From Gordonia aichiensis NBRC 108223 (GTDB lineage Bacteria; Actinomycetota; Actinomycetes; Mycobacteriales; Mycobacteriaceae): a stretch of DNA of 64,000 nucleotides. Made by a program: the position numbers and the translations under genes. The number at the start of each line of letters is the position of its first letter. Position 1 is the first letter of the stretch. Positions 53,306 through 60,337 of the stretch are shown here, one piece after another. The notes beneath the pieces are model-generated. The model was not told the origin of the DNA. It did not search any database and worked only from the letters and a program-made list of their open reading frames with translations. The DNA lies in contig NZ_BANR01000058.1 in the NCBI RefSeq assembly GCF_000332975.1, forward strand, positions 1 through 64,000, given 5' to 3'.

Positions 53306-54454
53306 ATGCGCGAGAATGCGGGTGATGCGCCCGACCACGGTTCACGAACGACGCGTGAGCTCGTGTCGAACTGGTGGTCGGGACCCGACCATTACGAATG
53401 GCTTTCCACATACCTGGCGACTCGGGGGCGGCAGCGACCAACCGCACTTCTCGTCGCGGGTGCCGTGCTCTTGTTCGGAATGGTCGAACTACTCATGATG
53501 TTCAGCCCTGCGGGCCCCTCCCACGACGTCTGGCGCCGTGGGGCCGCTGCAGGAGTCGTGGTGGCGTGTGTCGCGATGTCGGTTGTCTGGTTGCGCAGGA
53601 GTTGGCCGTCGCGACGGTGGTCGACGGTGTTCGTGATCACTGCTGCGGTGTGCATCGGGGTCGGCGCCCTGATCGAGCGCGACGACATGTCCGCGATCGC
53701 CGCCTGCGGTCTGTTCGGGGTGCTCGGCGGTTACGTCGGGATCTTCCACTCGGTACGCCTTCTCGTGGTGAACTTCACCATCGCTGTACTGGTCGTGGCG
53801 GTACTGGCGGTGCGAATCGGAGTCGCCGACGGTGCGGTGCTCGCGATCGCGAAATCACTTGCGCTGCTCGGCAGTTTCACCGCGATTCCGGTGCTCTGCC
53901 AACTCCTGCTCGAGAGGCTAGGCCCGGATGCGCTCAACTCCGATACGGACGCCCTCACCGGCCTGCTCAATCGTCGGGGCTTCTACGCACGAGCGGGTGA
54001 CCTCATCGCGAATCGGGCGGGGTCACAAGACATTCTGCTCGTCGCACTCATCGACCTCGACGACTTCAAACGCATCAACGACACCTTCGGGCACGAGGAA
54101 GGCGATGCTGCGCTCGCCGAGGTGGCACGAGCTCTCACCGACTGCGCGGGAGCGAGCACGTTGGTCGCACGACTCGGTGGCGAGGAGTTCGTTGTCGCAG
54201 AGACCGTCGGCGTGCATGACGACGTACTCCGACGAGGACGTGCGGTCGGTCGCGCGATCACCGCCAACACGCACGGTGTCACCGCGAGTGTCGGACTCGT
54301 CACGGTCACCATCGCGGCGGGCCACCTGATGACGGCGACCGGATTCGACGACGTGATCAGGCTGGCTGACCACGCCATGTACGACGCAAAACGGGCCGGC
54401 GGAAACCGGGTGTGCCATCACGCAGGCGACGTGGGTCCCGGGACCGCTTCCTGA
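53306..54454 (+). CDS. Membrane-bound diguanylate cyclase
   Basis: The 382-residue protein has about six hydrophobic helices (residues 50-215) and a C-terminal GGDEF domain: DTDALTGLLNRRGFYA, IDLDDFKRINDTFGHEEGD and the active site RLGGEEFVV. It should make cyclic di-GMP from GTP. The RxxD inhibitory site usually found five residues before GGEEF is absent, so product inhibition may be weak. The N-terminal sensor is of the simple multi-helix type with no recognised ligand domain. A GAGGAA precedes ATG 53306. Its end overlaps the convergent marR gene by 37 bp. Confidence 0.92.
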   Translation: MRENAGDAPDHGSRTTRELVSNWWSGPDHYEWLSTYLATRGRQRPTALLVAGAVLLFGMVELLMMFSPAGPSHDVWRRGAAAGVVVACVAMSVVWLRRSWPSRRWSTVFVITAAVCIGVGALIERDDMSAIAACGLFGVLGGYVGIFHSVRLLVVNFTIAVLVVAVLAVRIGVADGAVLAIAKSLALLGSFTAIPVLCQLLLERLGPDALNSDTDALTGLLNRRGFYARAGDLIANRAGSQDILLVALIDLDDFKRINDTFGHEEGDAALAEVARALTDCAGASTLVARLGGEEFVVAETVGVHDDVLRRGRAVGRAITANTHGVTASVGLVTVTIAAGHLMTATGFDDVIRLADHAMYDAKRAGGNRVCHHAGDVGPGTAS

Positions 54455-54930
54455 GGTGTGGTGTGGTCGCCGGGTCGCGTGCGTGCGATCACGTCGAGTG
54501 CGGCTGCGAGGCTGAGGTATCCGCGCGGTCCCAGTGCCTGTGCCACCGAACGCTCGAGTTCGGCCTCGGCGTCGAGTACCGGTGCGATCGTGCGGCGACC
54601 CCGGGCACTCAGGTGCACGACCACCCGGCGTCGATCCGCTGGGTCCGCGCGACGGTAGACCTGGCTGTTCGAGACGAGCTGGTCGACGATCCGTGTCGCG
54701 GTGGCCGGCGGCAACACCGCTGTGCGCGCGAGATCGCTCATCGTACGTCCGCCGCTCGATTCCAGAACACTGAGTACACGCCACTGTTCGGTGGTGATAC
54801 CGGCAGACGACAACGCCTCCGCGACTCCGGATTCGACGGTGCGTGCCGCGCTGAGCAGCCGCAGGAGCAGCGGAAGTTCAGCGTCGTTCGCGCGCTGGTG
54901 TGCCGGTGCGCGTGTAGTCTGACGGCTCAT
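54418..54930 (-). CDS. MarR family transcriptional regulator of the amidase locus
   Basis: The 170-residue winged-helix protein shows the MarR core: GITTEQWRVLSVLESSGGRTMSDLARTAVLPPATATRIVDQLV (recognition helix) and the wing YRRADPADRRRVVVHLSARG. It is divergent from the AmiC-like sensor gene with 35 bp between the starts, which hold a perfect 14-bp palindrome. A MarR/AmiC-like pair (NhhD/NhhC) is known to control nitrile hydratase in Rhodococcus rhodochrous J1, so a similar amide-sensing partnership is plausible. Confidence 0.9.
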   Translation of the reverse strand: MSRQTTRAPAHQRANDAELPLLLRLLSAARTVESGVAEALSSAGITTEQWRVLSVLESSGGRTMSDLARTAVLPPATATRIVDQLVSNSQVYRRADPADRRRVVVHLSARGRRTIAPVLDAEAELERSVAQALGPRGYLSLAAALDVIARTRPGDHTTPQEAVPGPTSPA

Positions 54931-54936
54931 ATGCAG

Positions 54937-54950
54937 TCCGCGATCGCGGA
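54937..54950. promoter_or_regulatory. Perfect 14-bp palindrome between marR and the AmiC-like gene
   Basis: TCCGCGATCGCGGA occupies 54937-54950 in the 35-bp gap between the divergent starts (54930 and 54966). It is the expected place for an autoregulatory MarR operator. Confidence 0.55.
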
Positions 54951-54965
54951 TGTCAGGGGAGTCAC

Positions 54966-56033
54966 ATGACCCAGCGCGAGTTGCCGATACGCATCGCCTA
55001 CGTGGTGCCGCTGCAGGGGTCGGCGGGTATCTTCGGGCCGTCGTGCGAGGCCTGCGGTGACCTCGCAGTGGCCGAACTGTGTGGTGCCGGCGGACTTCTG
55101 GGTCGCGAGGTGGAGCTGGTCGTCGTCGATGGCGGGCGACGTCCCGATGCCGTCGCGCGCGAGGTGGTCGCGTTGTGGCGGGCCGGCGCGATCGACGCTG
55201 TTGTCGGTTGGCACATCTCCGCGGTGCGCAAAGAGATCCTCAGATGTGTCGGCGGAGAGCTGCCGTACGTGTATGCGGCACTGCATGAAGGCGAGTTTCG
55301 CACACCGGGCCTGTTCATGACCGGGGAGTCGCCGGGAGCGCAGGTACTGCCGGCGCTCAATTGGCTGCGACGCCACGTCGATGCGCACAGCTGGTGCGTT
55401 GTCGGCAACGACTACGTGTGGCCGAGGCAGATCGCTGCGCGCGCCGAGTCGCACCTCACCGGTGCGGGGATGTCGCACCTCGGCTCCACGTTCACACCGC
55501 TCGGAACGTCGGATTTCAGCGAAACGCTCGACTGGTTGGAGGTGCATGCTCCCGACGCGGCGCTCGTACTTCTGATCGGCGACGACGCCGTCCGGTTCGG
55601 AAGGGCATTCGCACGGCGTGGCCTCGACGAGATCATGCTGCGCTTCAGTCCGATTCTCGAAGAGAACCAGGTGCTTGCCATGGGCGCCACGGCGACCGCC
55701 AACATGTACTCCGCGGCAGGCTATTTCGATTCGCTCGCCACCGCCGCGAGCCTTGACTTCGCTGCGCGGTATCACCGATTTCATGGTGTCGAGGCGCCTA
55801 CGCTCAACAGCATCGGACAGTCGTGCTACGAAGCGATCAATGTGCTCGGTGACCTCGCCACGCGCGCCGGCTCGCTCACGGTCCCCGCGCTCGAGGCCGC
55901 TGCGGTCGGAGTCACCATCGACGGTTCGCGAGGTGCGTTGCGGCTCGGTGCGGGACAGGCCGATCAGGACGTCTACGTGGCTGCTGCGCGTCATCTCGAT
56001 CTCGATGTCCTCGAGCGTATTCACGTGGCGTGA
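54966..56033 (+). CDS. AmiC/NhhC-like amide sensor (periplasmic-binding-protein fold, no signal peptide)
   Basis: The 355-residue protein has the two-lobed Peripla_BP_6 fold of AmiC and urea/short-chain amide binding proteins: IRIAYVVPLQGSAGIFGPSCEACGDLAVAE, LLGREVELVVVDGGRRPD, and LNSIGQSCYEAINVLGDLA. The N-terminus (MTQRELPIRIAY) has no signal peptide or lipobox, so it works in the cytoplasm as a sensor and not as a transporter subunit. In Pseudomonas AmiC binds amides and controls AmiR; no AmiR gene is here. The MarR neighbour is the more likely partner, as with NhhC/NhhD. Confidence 0.85.
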   Translation: MTQRELPIRIAYVVPLQGSAGIFGPSCEACGDLAVAELCGAGGLLGREVELVVVDGGRRPDAVAREVVALWRAGAIDAVVGWHISAVRKEILRCVGGELPYVYAALHEGEFRTPGLFMTGESPGAQVLPALNWLRRHVDAHSWCVVGNDYVWPRQIAARAESHLTGAGMSHLGSTFTPLGTSDFSETLDWLEVHAPDAALVLLIGDDAVRFGRAFARRGLDEIMLRFSPILEENQVLAMGATATANMYSAAGYFDSLATAASLDFAARYHRFHGVEAPTLNSIGQSCYEAINVLGDLATRAGSLTVPALEAAAVGVTIDGSRGALRLGAGQADQDVYVAAARHLDLDVLERIHVA

Positions 56034-56041
56034 GCTCGTCG

Positions 56042-57112
56042 TCATGTCCGCGTGGTGATGATCGATCCGCGGCGGGCGACGCTGGTCATCTCCAGCGGCC
56101 CATCCTCTGCGTCGTGTGCGACGATCACATTCGCCACCGACGTGTGCAGGTCGCGTCTGATCACGCGCTTGAGATTGCGCGCGCCGTAGGCCTTGTCGAA
56201 TCCGTGCATGAGCAGGTGGTGTCGAACGGAATCATCTGAGTGCCAAGAGATTCCGCGTTTGGTGAGGGTTTCGGTCAGCCGACGGAGCTCGAGGTCGACG
56301 ATGAGGCCCGCATTGTCCTCGTCGAGTGGCGCGAATCGGACGATCTCGTCGAAACGGTTGTAGAGCTCCGGGTCGAAGAACTCCTCGACCGCCCGATCGA
56401 CGATCTCGCCGTCGGAGCGCGTTGTGCGGTCGGCAGTTCGGCGGCTGCAGGTCAGAAATCGCTGAAGTGGTGAGCGTGACGGTGCACGTGTGCTCGCTGC
56501 CAGTTCTGCAGATCCGAGATTGGAGGTCAGCAGCACCACGCAGTTGCGGAAGCTGATACTCGACGTACCCGCGGCGAGTCGTAATGTGCCGGTGTCGAGG
56601 ATCTGCAGGAGGGAGCGAAGCACGGTGGTGTGGGCCTTTTCGACCTCGTCGAACAGCACGATTCCGGGGCGGGAGATATTGCCCTCCACCAGTTCTCGAT
56701 CGAAGAGGGTGAACTGCTCCTTGGAGCCCGCGTACCCTGGCGGTGCTCCGGACAGTGATGCGGCATAGTGTTCGGCGGCAAGGGAATTCATGTCGATGCG
56801 GCACAATCTGTCGGGATCGCCCGCTATCTCGGCTGCCAGTCTGCGCGCGAGTTCGGTCTTGCCGACACCTGTCGGACCGACGAAGAGCAGTGATGCGATC
56901 GGGCGGTGCGGATCCCGTATCCCTGCCGCGGCAATGGTCAATCCGCGTACGACGGCATCGATGGCGTGGTCCTGGCCGATGATGGCCGCACGCAGTGACG
57001 TCGACAGCTGGTCCGGAGACGTCGCGCGGCCCATGCGAAATGACCGAGCGCGTCCCCCGGTGAGATGGCCGGAGTTGAGATCGTCGACTTTCTGCGAGAG
57101 GTATCCCGACAC
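56042..57112 (-). CDS. AmiB-like AAA+ ATPase (ClpB C-terminal type)
   Basis: The 356-residue protein is a single AAA+ module of the ClpA/ClpB D2 type: LRAAIIGQDHAIDAVVRGLTIAA, Walker A FVGPTGVGKTELARRLA, the substrate-gripping pore segment GAPPGYAGSKEQ, Walker B IVLFDEVEKA and sensor LLTSNLGS. A C-terminal ClpB small domain follows. There is no N-domain or first ATPase ring. AmiB of the Pseudomonas ami operon is such a protein, of unclear role. GTG 57112 has AAGGGTGAG at good distance; GTG 57121 is an in-frame alternative. It is convergent with the AmiC-like gene and divergent from amiE. Confidence 0.85.
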   Translation of the reverse strand: MSGYLSQKVDDLNSGHLTGGRARSFRMGRATSPDQLSTSLRAAIIGQDHAIDAVVRGLTIAAAGIRDPHRPIASLLFVGPTGVGKTELARRLAAEIAGDPDRLCRIDMNSLAAEHYAASLSGAPPGYAGSKEQFTLFDRELVEGNISRPGIVLFDEVEKAHTTVLRSLLQILDTGTLRLAAGTSSISFRNCVVLLTSNLGSAELAASTRAPSRSPLQRFLTCSRRTADRTTRSDGEIVDRAVEEFFDPELYNRFDEIVRFAPLDEDNAGLIVDLELRRLTETLTKRGISWHSDDSVRHHLLMHGFDKAYGARNLKRVIRRDLHTSVANVIVAHDAEDGPLEMTSVARRGSIITTRT

Positions 57113-57125
57113 TGTTCTCACCCTT

Positions 57126-57139
57126 CCATCGGCCGATGG
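57126..57139. promoter_or_regulatory. Perfect 14-bp palindrome at the start of the AmiB-like gene
   Basis: CCATCGGCCGATGG (57126-57139) lies 14 bp upstream of the GTG at 57112 and touches the ribosome binding site. It could be an operator or, in RNA, a hairpin beside the ribosome binding site. A further short dyad, GTTTC (57152-57156) and GAAAC (57161-57165), lies next to it. Confidence 0.45.
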
Positions 57140-57252
57140 TGCCGACTATTTGTTTCGAATGAAACCAGACGCTCGGATGTCCTGCACGCTGTTGCCCGAC
57201 AGTATCGGTCCGATAATCCTTGGTGGGTAACCACCTACGAACGTCGACGTAA

Positions 57253-57308
57253 TTGTTCGGTAACGGGCCCCGTTCTACGCTCGAGATGATAGTACTTCCA
57301 ATTGGAAG
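57253..57308 (+). promoter_or_regulatory. amiE promoter with MarR-type operator
   Basis: TTGTTC (57253-57258) and TACGCT (57276-57281) are 17 bp apart and would start transcription near 57288. CTTCCAATTGGAAG (57295-57308), a perfect 14-bp palindrome with an AT centre, lies directly downstream, where a bound repressor would block elongation. The remaining leader of about 55 nt ends in AGGAGG and is too short for an AmiR-type antitermination leader. Confidence 0.5.
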
Positions 57309-57343
57309 AGAAAATCGAGACCCGCGCGGTCAGAGGAGGCACT

Positions 57344-58381
57344 ATGCGGCACGGAGACATCTCGTCGAGCCCGGATACCGTCGGCGTTGCGGTGGTGAAC
57401 TACAAGATGCCCCGCCTGCACACCAGAGCCGACGTGCTCGAGAATGCGCGCAAGATCGCCGACATGGTGGTGGGTATGAAAACCGGTCTGCCGGGGATGG
57501 ATCTGGTTGTGTTCCCCGAGTACTCGACGATGGGCATCATGTACGACAACGACGAGATGTATGCGACGGCAGCGACGATACCGGGCGACGAGACCGACAT
57601 CTTCGCGCAGGCGTGCCGCGATGCCCGCACCTGGGGCGTCTTCTCGATCACGGGTGAGCGCCACGAGGATCATCCGAACAAGCCGCCCTACAACACCCTC
57701 GTTCTCATCAACGATGAGGGCGAGATCGTGCAGAAGTACCGGAAGATACTGCCGTGGACGCCTATCGAGGGTTGGTATCCCGGTGGTCAGACCTACGTGA
57801 CCGACGGTCCCAAGGGGATGAAGATCTCGCTGATCATCTGCGACGACGGCAACTACCCGGAGATCTGGCGTGATTGCGCGATGAAGGGTGCCGAGTTGAT
57901 CGTCCGGCCTCAGGGGTACATGTATCCCGCCAAGGACCAGCAGGTCCTGATGGCCAAGGCGATGGCGTGGGCGAACAACTGCTATGTCGCGGTTGCGAAT
58001 GCGACGGGATGGGACGGCGTCTACACCTATTTCGGGCACAGTTCGATCATCGGATTCGACGGGCGGACGCTCGGCGAATGCGGCGAAGAAGACTATGGCA
58101 TCCAGTACGCGCAGCTGTCGCTGTCGACGATCCGGGACGCGCGCAGGTACGACCAGTCGCAGAACCACCTGTTCAAGCTGCTCCATCGTGGGTACACGGG
58201 TGTGCTGGCCGGTGGTGACGGCGACAAGGGGGTTGCCGACTGTCCGTTCGATTTCTACAAGAACTGGGTCAACGACGCCGAGGCGACACAGGCCGCGGTC
58301 GAGGCGATCACCCGCGACACGGTCGGCGTCGCCGAGTGCCCGGTGTACGACCTGCCCACCGAGAAGACGTTGGAGGCGTGA
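57344..58381 (+). CDS. amiE: Aliphatic amidase
   Basis: AmiE hydrolyses short aliphatic amides such as acetamide and propionamide to acid and ammonia. It is a nitrilase-superfamily enzyme of 345 residues starting MRHGDISSSPDTVGVAVVNY. The catalytic triad Glu59 (VVFPEYS), Lys134 (YRKILPW) and Cys166 (IICDDGN) has the same numbering as the Pseudomonas aeruginosa enzyme. ATG 57344 follows AGGAGG; an in-frame start at 57302 would cover the operator and is unlikely. It shares its promoter region with the divergent AmiB-like gene. Confidence 0.97.
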   Translation: MRHGDISSSPDTVGVAVVNYKMPRLHTRADVLENARKIADMVVGMKTGLPGMDLVVFPEYSTMGIMYDNDEMYATAATIPGDETDIFAQACRDARTWGVFSITGERHEDHPNKPPYNTLVLINDEGEIVQKYRKILPWTPIEGWYPGGQTYVTDGPKGMKISLIICDDGNYPEIWRDCAMKGAELIVRPQGYMYPAKDQQVLMAKAMAWANNCYVAVANATGWDGVYTYFGHSSIIGFDGRTLGECGEEDYGIQYAQLSLSTIRDARRYDQSQNHLFKLLHRGYTGVLAGGDGDKGVADCPFDFYKNWVNDAEATQAAVEAITRDTVGVAECPVYDLPTEKTLEA

Positions 58382-58441
58382 GCGCCCGTTGTATGCGGAC
58401 GGTCTGTGCTCGTGACGGTGTGTCCGTGACGAGGCGTCTGA

Positions 58442-58918
58442 TCACGGTCGACGCGGTGGCGTCGTCCACCCGGTGCTGCGGCCTCTGAGGCGATGTGCGC
58501 CACCCGCACCGGAGGAGTTGCGCGGCGGGTCGACCGGACGGACGGGACGGCTCGACGTCGTTGGGATCTCGGCGGTGTCGTCGAGCTGCTCCTCGAGCGG
58601 TAGTGCGCCGGGGGAGAGATCGTAGGCGTCGAGGTCGAGGAGCCGTGCGTGGATGATGTGTCGGTTTCGCAGCGCCGAGCGCACCGCGCGGTGTAGGCCG
58701 TCCTCGAGGTACAACTCGCCCTGCCAGCGCACGACATGGGAGAACAGGTCGCCGTAGAAGGTGGAATCCTCGCTGAGGAGTTTGTCGAGTGCCAGCACTG
58801 TCGTGACCGTGACGAGCTCGTCGAGCCGCAGCTGGCGGGGCGGGATCTTGGCCCAGCCGCGTACCGACAGCCCGTGGTCGGGATAGGGCTTCCCCTCGCG
58901 CACACCCTTGAAAATCAT
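58442..58918 (-). CDS. Conserved hypothetical protein (Rv2375-like), ParB-like core
   Basis: The 158-residue protein starts MIFKGVREGKPYPDHGLSVRG at ATG 58918, with GGAGAGAA upstream. The segment WQGELYLEDGLHRAVRSALRNRHIIHARLLDLD resembles the DGHHR core of ParB/sulfiredoxin-like domains, a comparison made by eye. It is conserved next to hrcA in Mycobacteriales (Rv2375 position). The last 50 residues are low-complexity and basic. No function is known to me. It is divergent from hrcA. Confidence 0.7.
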   Translation of the reverse strand: MIFKGVREGKPYPDHGLSVRGWAKIPPRQLRLDELVTVTTVLALDKLLSEDSTFYGDLFSHVVRWQGELYLEDGLHRAVRSALRNRHIIHARLLDLDAYDLSPGALPLEEQLDDTAEIPTTSSRPVRPVDPPRNSSGAGGAHRLRGRSTGWTTPPRRP

Positions 58919-59019
58919 CCCGACGTTCTCTCCGTTGTGTCTGGCGCGTGGTCGCCGCTCGGCGCGCGCTCCGTGTCGGCCCGGTCGGGCGCCGACTGTC
59001 ACCTAAGATGGATCCAGCC

Positions 59020-59057
59020 AACTGTATTGGCCAGAGTGTATTTCTCTGAACTGTATT
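59020..59057 (+). promoter_or_regulatory. Three ACTGTATT-like direct repeats before hrcA
   Basis: AACTGTATT (59020-59028), AGTGTATT (59035-59042) and AACTGTATT (59049-59057) recur at 14-15 bp spacing in an AT-rich stretch 30 bp before hrcA. They could be activator sites or overlapping promoter elements. No CIRCE inverted repeat is present. Confidence 0.4.
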
Positions 59058-59086
59058 CGCAGTAGGCCCGAGGAGGTGTGGCGAGC

Positions 59087-60121
59087 GTGTCGGCGACCGA
59101 CGATCGGCGGTTCGAGGTACTGCGTGCCATCGTGACCGACTACGTGGACACGCAGGAACCGATCGGTTCGAAGGCCCTGGTCGAACGGCACCATCTCGGG
59201 GTGTCGAGCGCGACGGTGCGCAATGACATGGCCGTGCTCGAGGCCGAGGGCTACATCGCGCAACCGCATACGAGCTCGGGGCGTGTCCCCACCGACAAGG
59301 GCTACCGGATGTTCGTGGACCGGATCAGTGAGGTCAAGCCGCTGTCGGCCGCCGAACGTCGCGCGATCCTTTCGGTCCTCGACCGGGGCGTCGATCTCGA
59401 CGACGTGCTGCGCAGGTCCGTGAGACTGCTCGCCCAACTGACCAGGCAGGTCGCGGTCATTCAGTATCCCGTGTTGTCGACGGCGAGGGTCCGGCACCTC
59501 GAAGTGGTCACCTTGTCGCCGGCGCGTCTGCTGCTCGTCGTCATCACCGACACCGGTCGGGTCGAGCAGCGGATGGTGGCGCTGGGGGCCGACCGGTCCG
59601 AGGATGACATCGCACGTCTTCGCGACATGTTCTCGGCGGCGCTGCACGGAAAGCGCCTCGAGGAGGCATCGGCAGCGGTTGCCGAACTGGCCAACGAGGC
59701 GCCAGGCGACATCCGCAGCGAGGTCATCCGGGTCGCGACGGTGCTCGTCGAGACGCTCGTCGAACGCGGCGTCGACCGCCTGGTGCTCGGCGGTACGTCG
59801 AATCTGGCACGCTCGGCCGCCGACTTCGCGCCGACCAACGGTGGCATGGACACGGTCCTCGAAGCGCTCGAGGAGCAGGTCGTCGTTCTCAAGCTGTTGG
59901 CGACGACACAGCGGATGGGACGGGTGACCGTGCAGATCGGCGAAGAGACGCAGACGGAGAACCTCCGTGGAACGTCGGTGGTCTCCACAGGGTACGGTGC
60001 ATCGGGAACGGTGTTCGGCAGCGTTGGCGTGGTGGGCCCGACCCGCATGGACTATCCGGGAACAATCGCCTCGGTGGCGGCCGTTGCGAAGTATGTGGGT
60101 GAGGTCCTCGCGGAGCGCTGA
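59087..60121 (+). CDS. hrcA: Heat-inducible transcription repressor HrcA
   Basis: HrcA represses chaperonin genes by binding the CIRCE element. The protein starts VSATDDRRFEVLRAIVTDYVDTQEPIGSKALVERH, a winged helix with HTSSGRVPTDKGYRMFVD, and has the family's GAF-like middle domain. GTG 59087 is 10 nt after GAGGAGG; the upstream in-frame GTG at 59078 is only 1 nt from it. The 344-residue length is normal. dnaJ2 follows, as in M. tuberculosis. Confidence 0.95.
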   Translation: MSATDDRRFEVLRAIVTDYVDTQEPIGSKALVERHHLGVSSATVRNDMAVLEAEGYIAQPHTSSGRVPTDKGYRMFVDRISEVKPLSAAERRAILSVLDRGVDLDDVLRRSVRLLAQLTRQVAVIQYPVLSTARVRHLEVVTLSPARLLLVVITDTGRVEQRMVALGADRSEDDIARLRDMFSAALHGKRLEEASAAVAELANEAPGDIRSEVIRVATVLVETLVERGVDRLVLGGTSNLARSAADFAPTNGGMDTVLEALEEQVVVLKLLATTQRMGRVTVQIGEETQTENLRGTSVVSTGYGASGTVFGSVGVVGPTRMDYPGTIASVAAVAKYVGEVLAER

Positions 60122-60223
60122 ACGGCGCGACGCGTAGTGAGCCAACCCGTCACCTCCCTGGCGTCGAGCCGGACCGTCGAGGCCCGGCACCCGTGGGGTT
60201 GTGGCCCGAGACATCGTGACCCG

Positions 60224-60303
60224 GAACATCGTCGACGCAGAACATCGTCGTCACAGAACACCAGCGACACAGGACATTTTCGACACAGAACAGCGGGCCG
60301 GAC
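60224..60303 (+). repeat. Five 16-bp tandem repeats in the hrcA-dnaJ2 gap
   Basis: GAACATCGTCGACGCA (60224), GAACATCGTCGTCACA (60240), GAACACCAGCGACACA (60256), GGACATTTTCGACACA (60272) and GAACAGCGGGCCGGAC (60288) follow in exact 16-bp phase. A weaker copy GAGACATCGTGACCCG precedes at 60208, and shortened GGACA-containing copies continue to about 60330. The array fills most of the 216-bp space before dnaJ2. Confidence 0.85.
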
Positions 60304-60337
60304 ATTCCGGCCAGGACACAGAGGACCGGACAACAGC

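Noticed and set aside
57309..57343. AmiR-type antitermination leader before amiE
   Set aside because: The space between the operator and the start is only 35 nt and holds no terminator hairpin; no amiR gene is in the window.
58919..59086. CIRCE element before hrcA
   Set aside because: No TTAGCACTC-N9-GAGTGCTAA-like inverted repeat is present in this stretch.
59003..60229. A 408-codon minus-strand frame
   Set aside because: It is fully antisense to hrcA and has no recognisable motif.
60208..60330. CRISPR-like array
   Set aside because: The units are contiguous 16-bp repeats without spacers and no cas gene is near.
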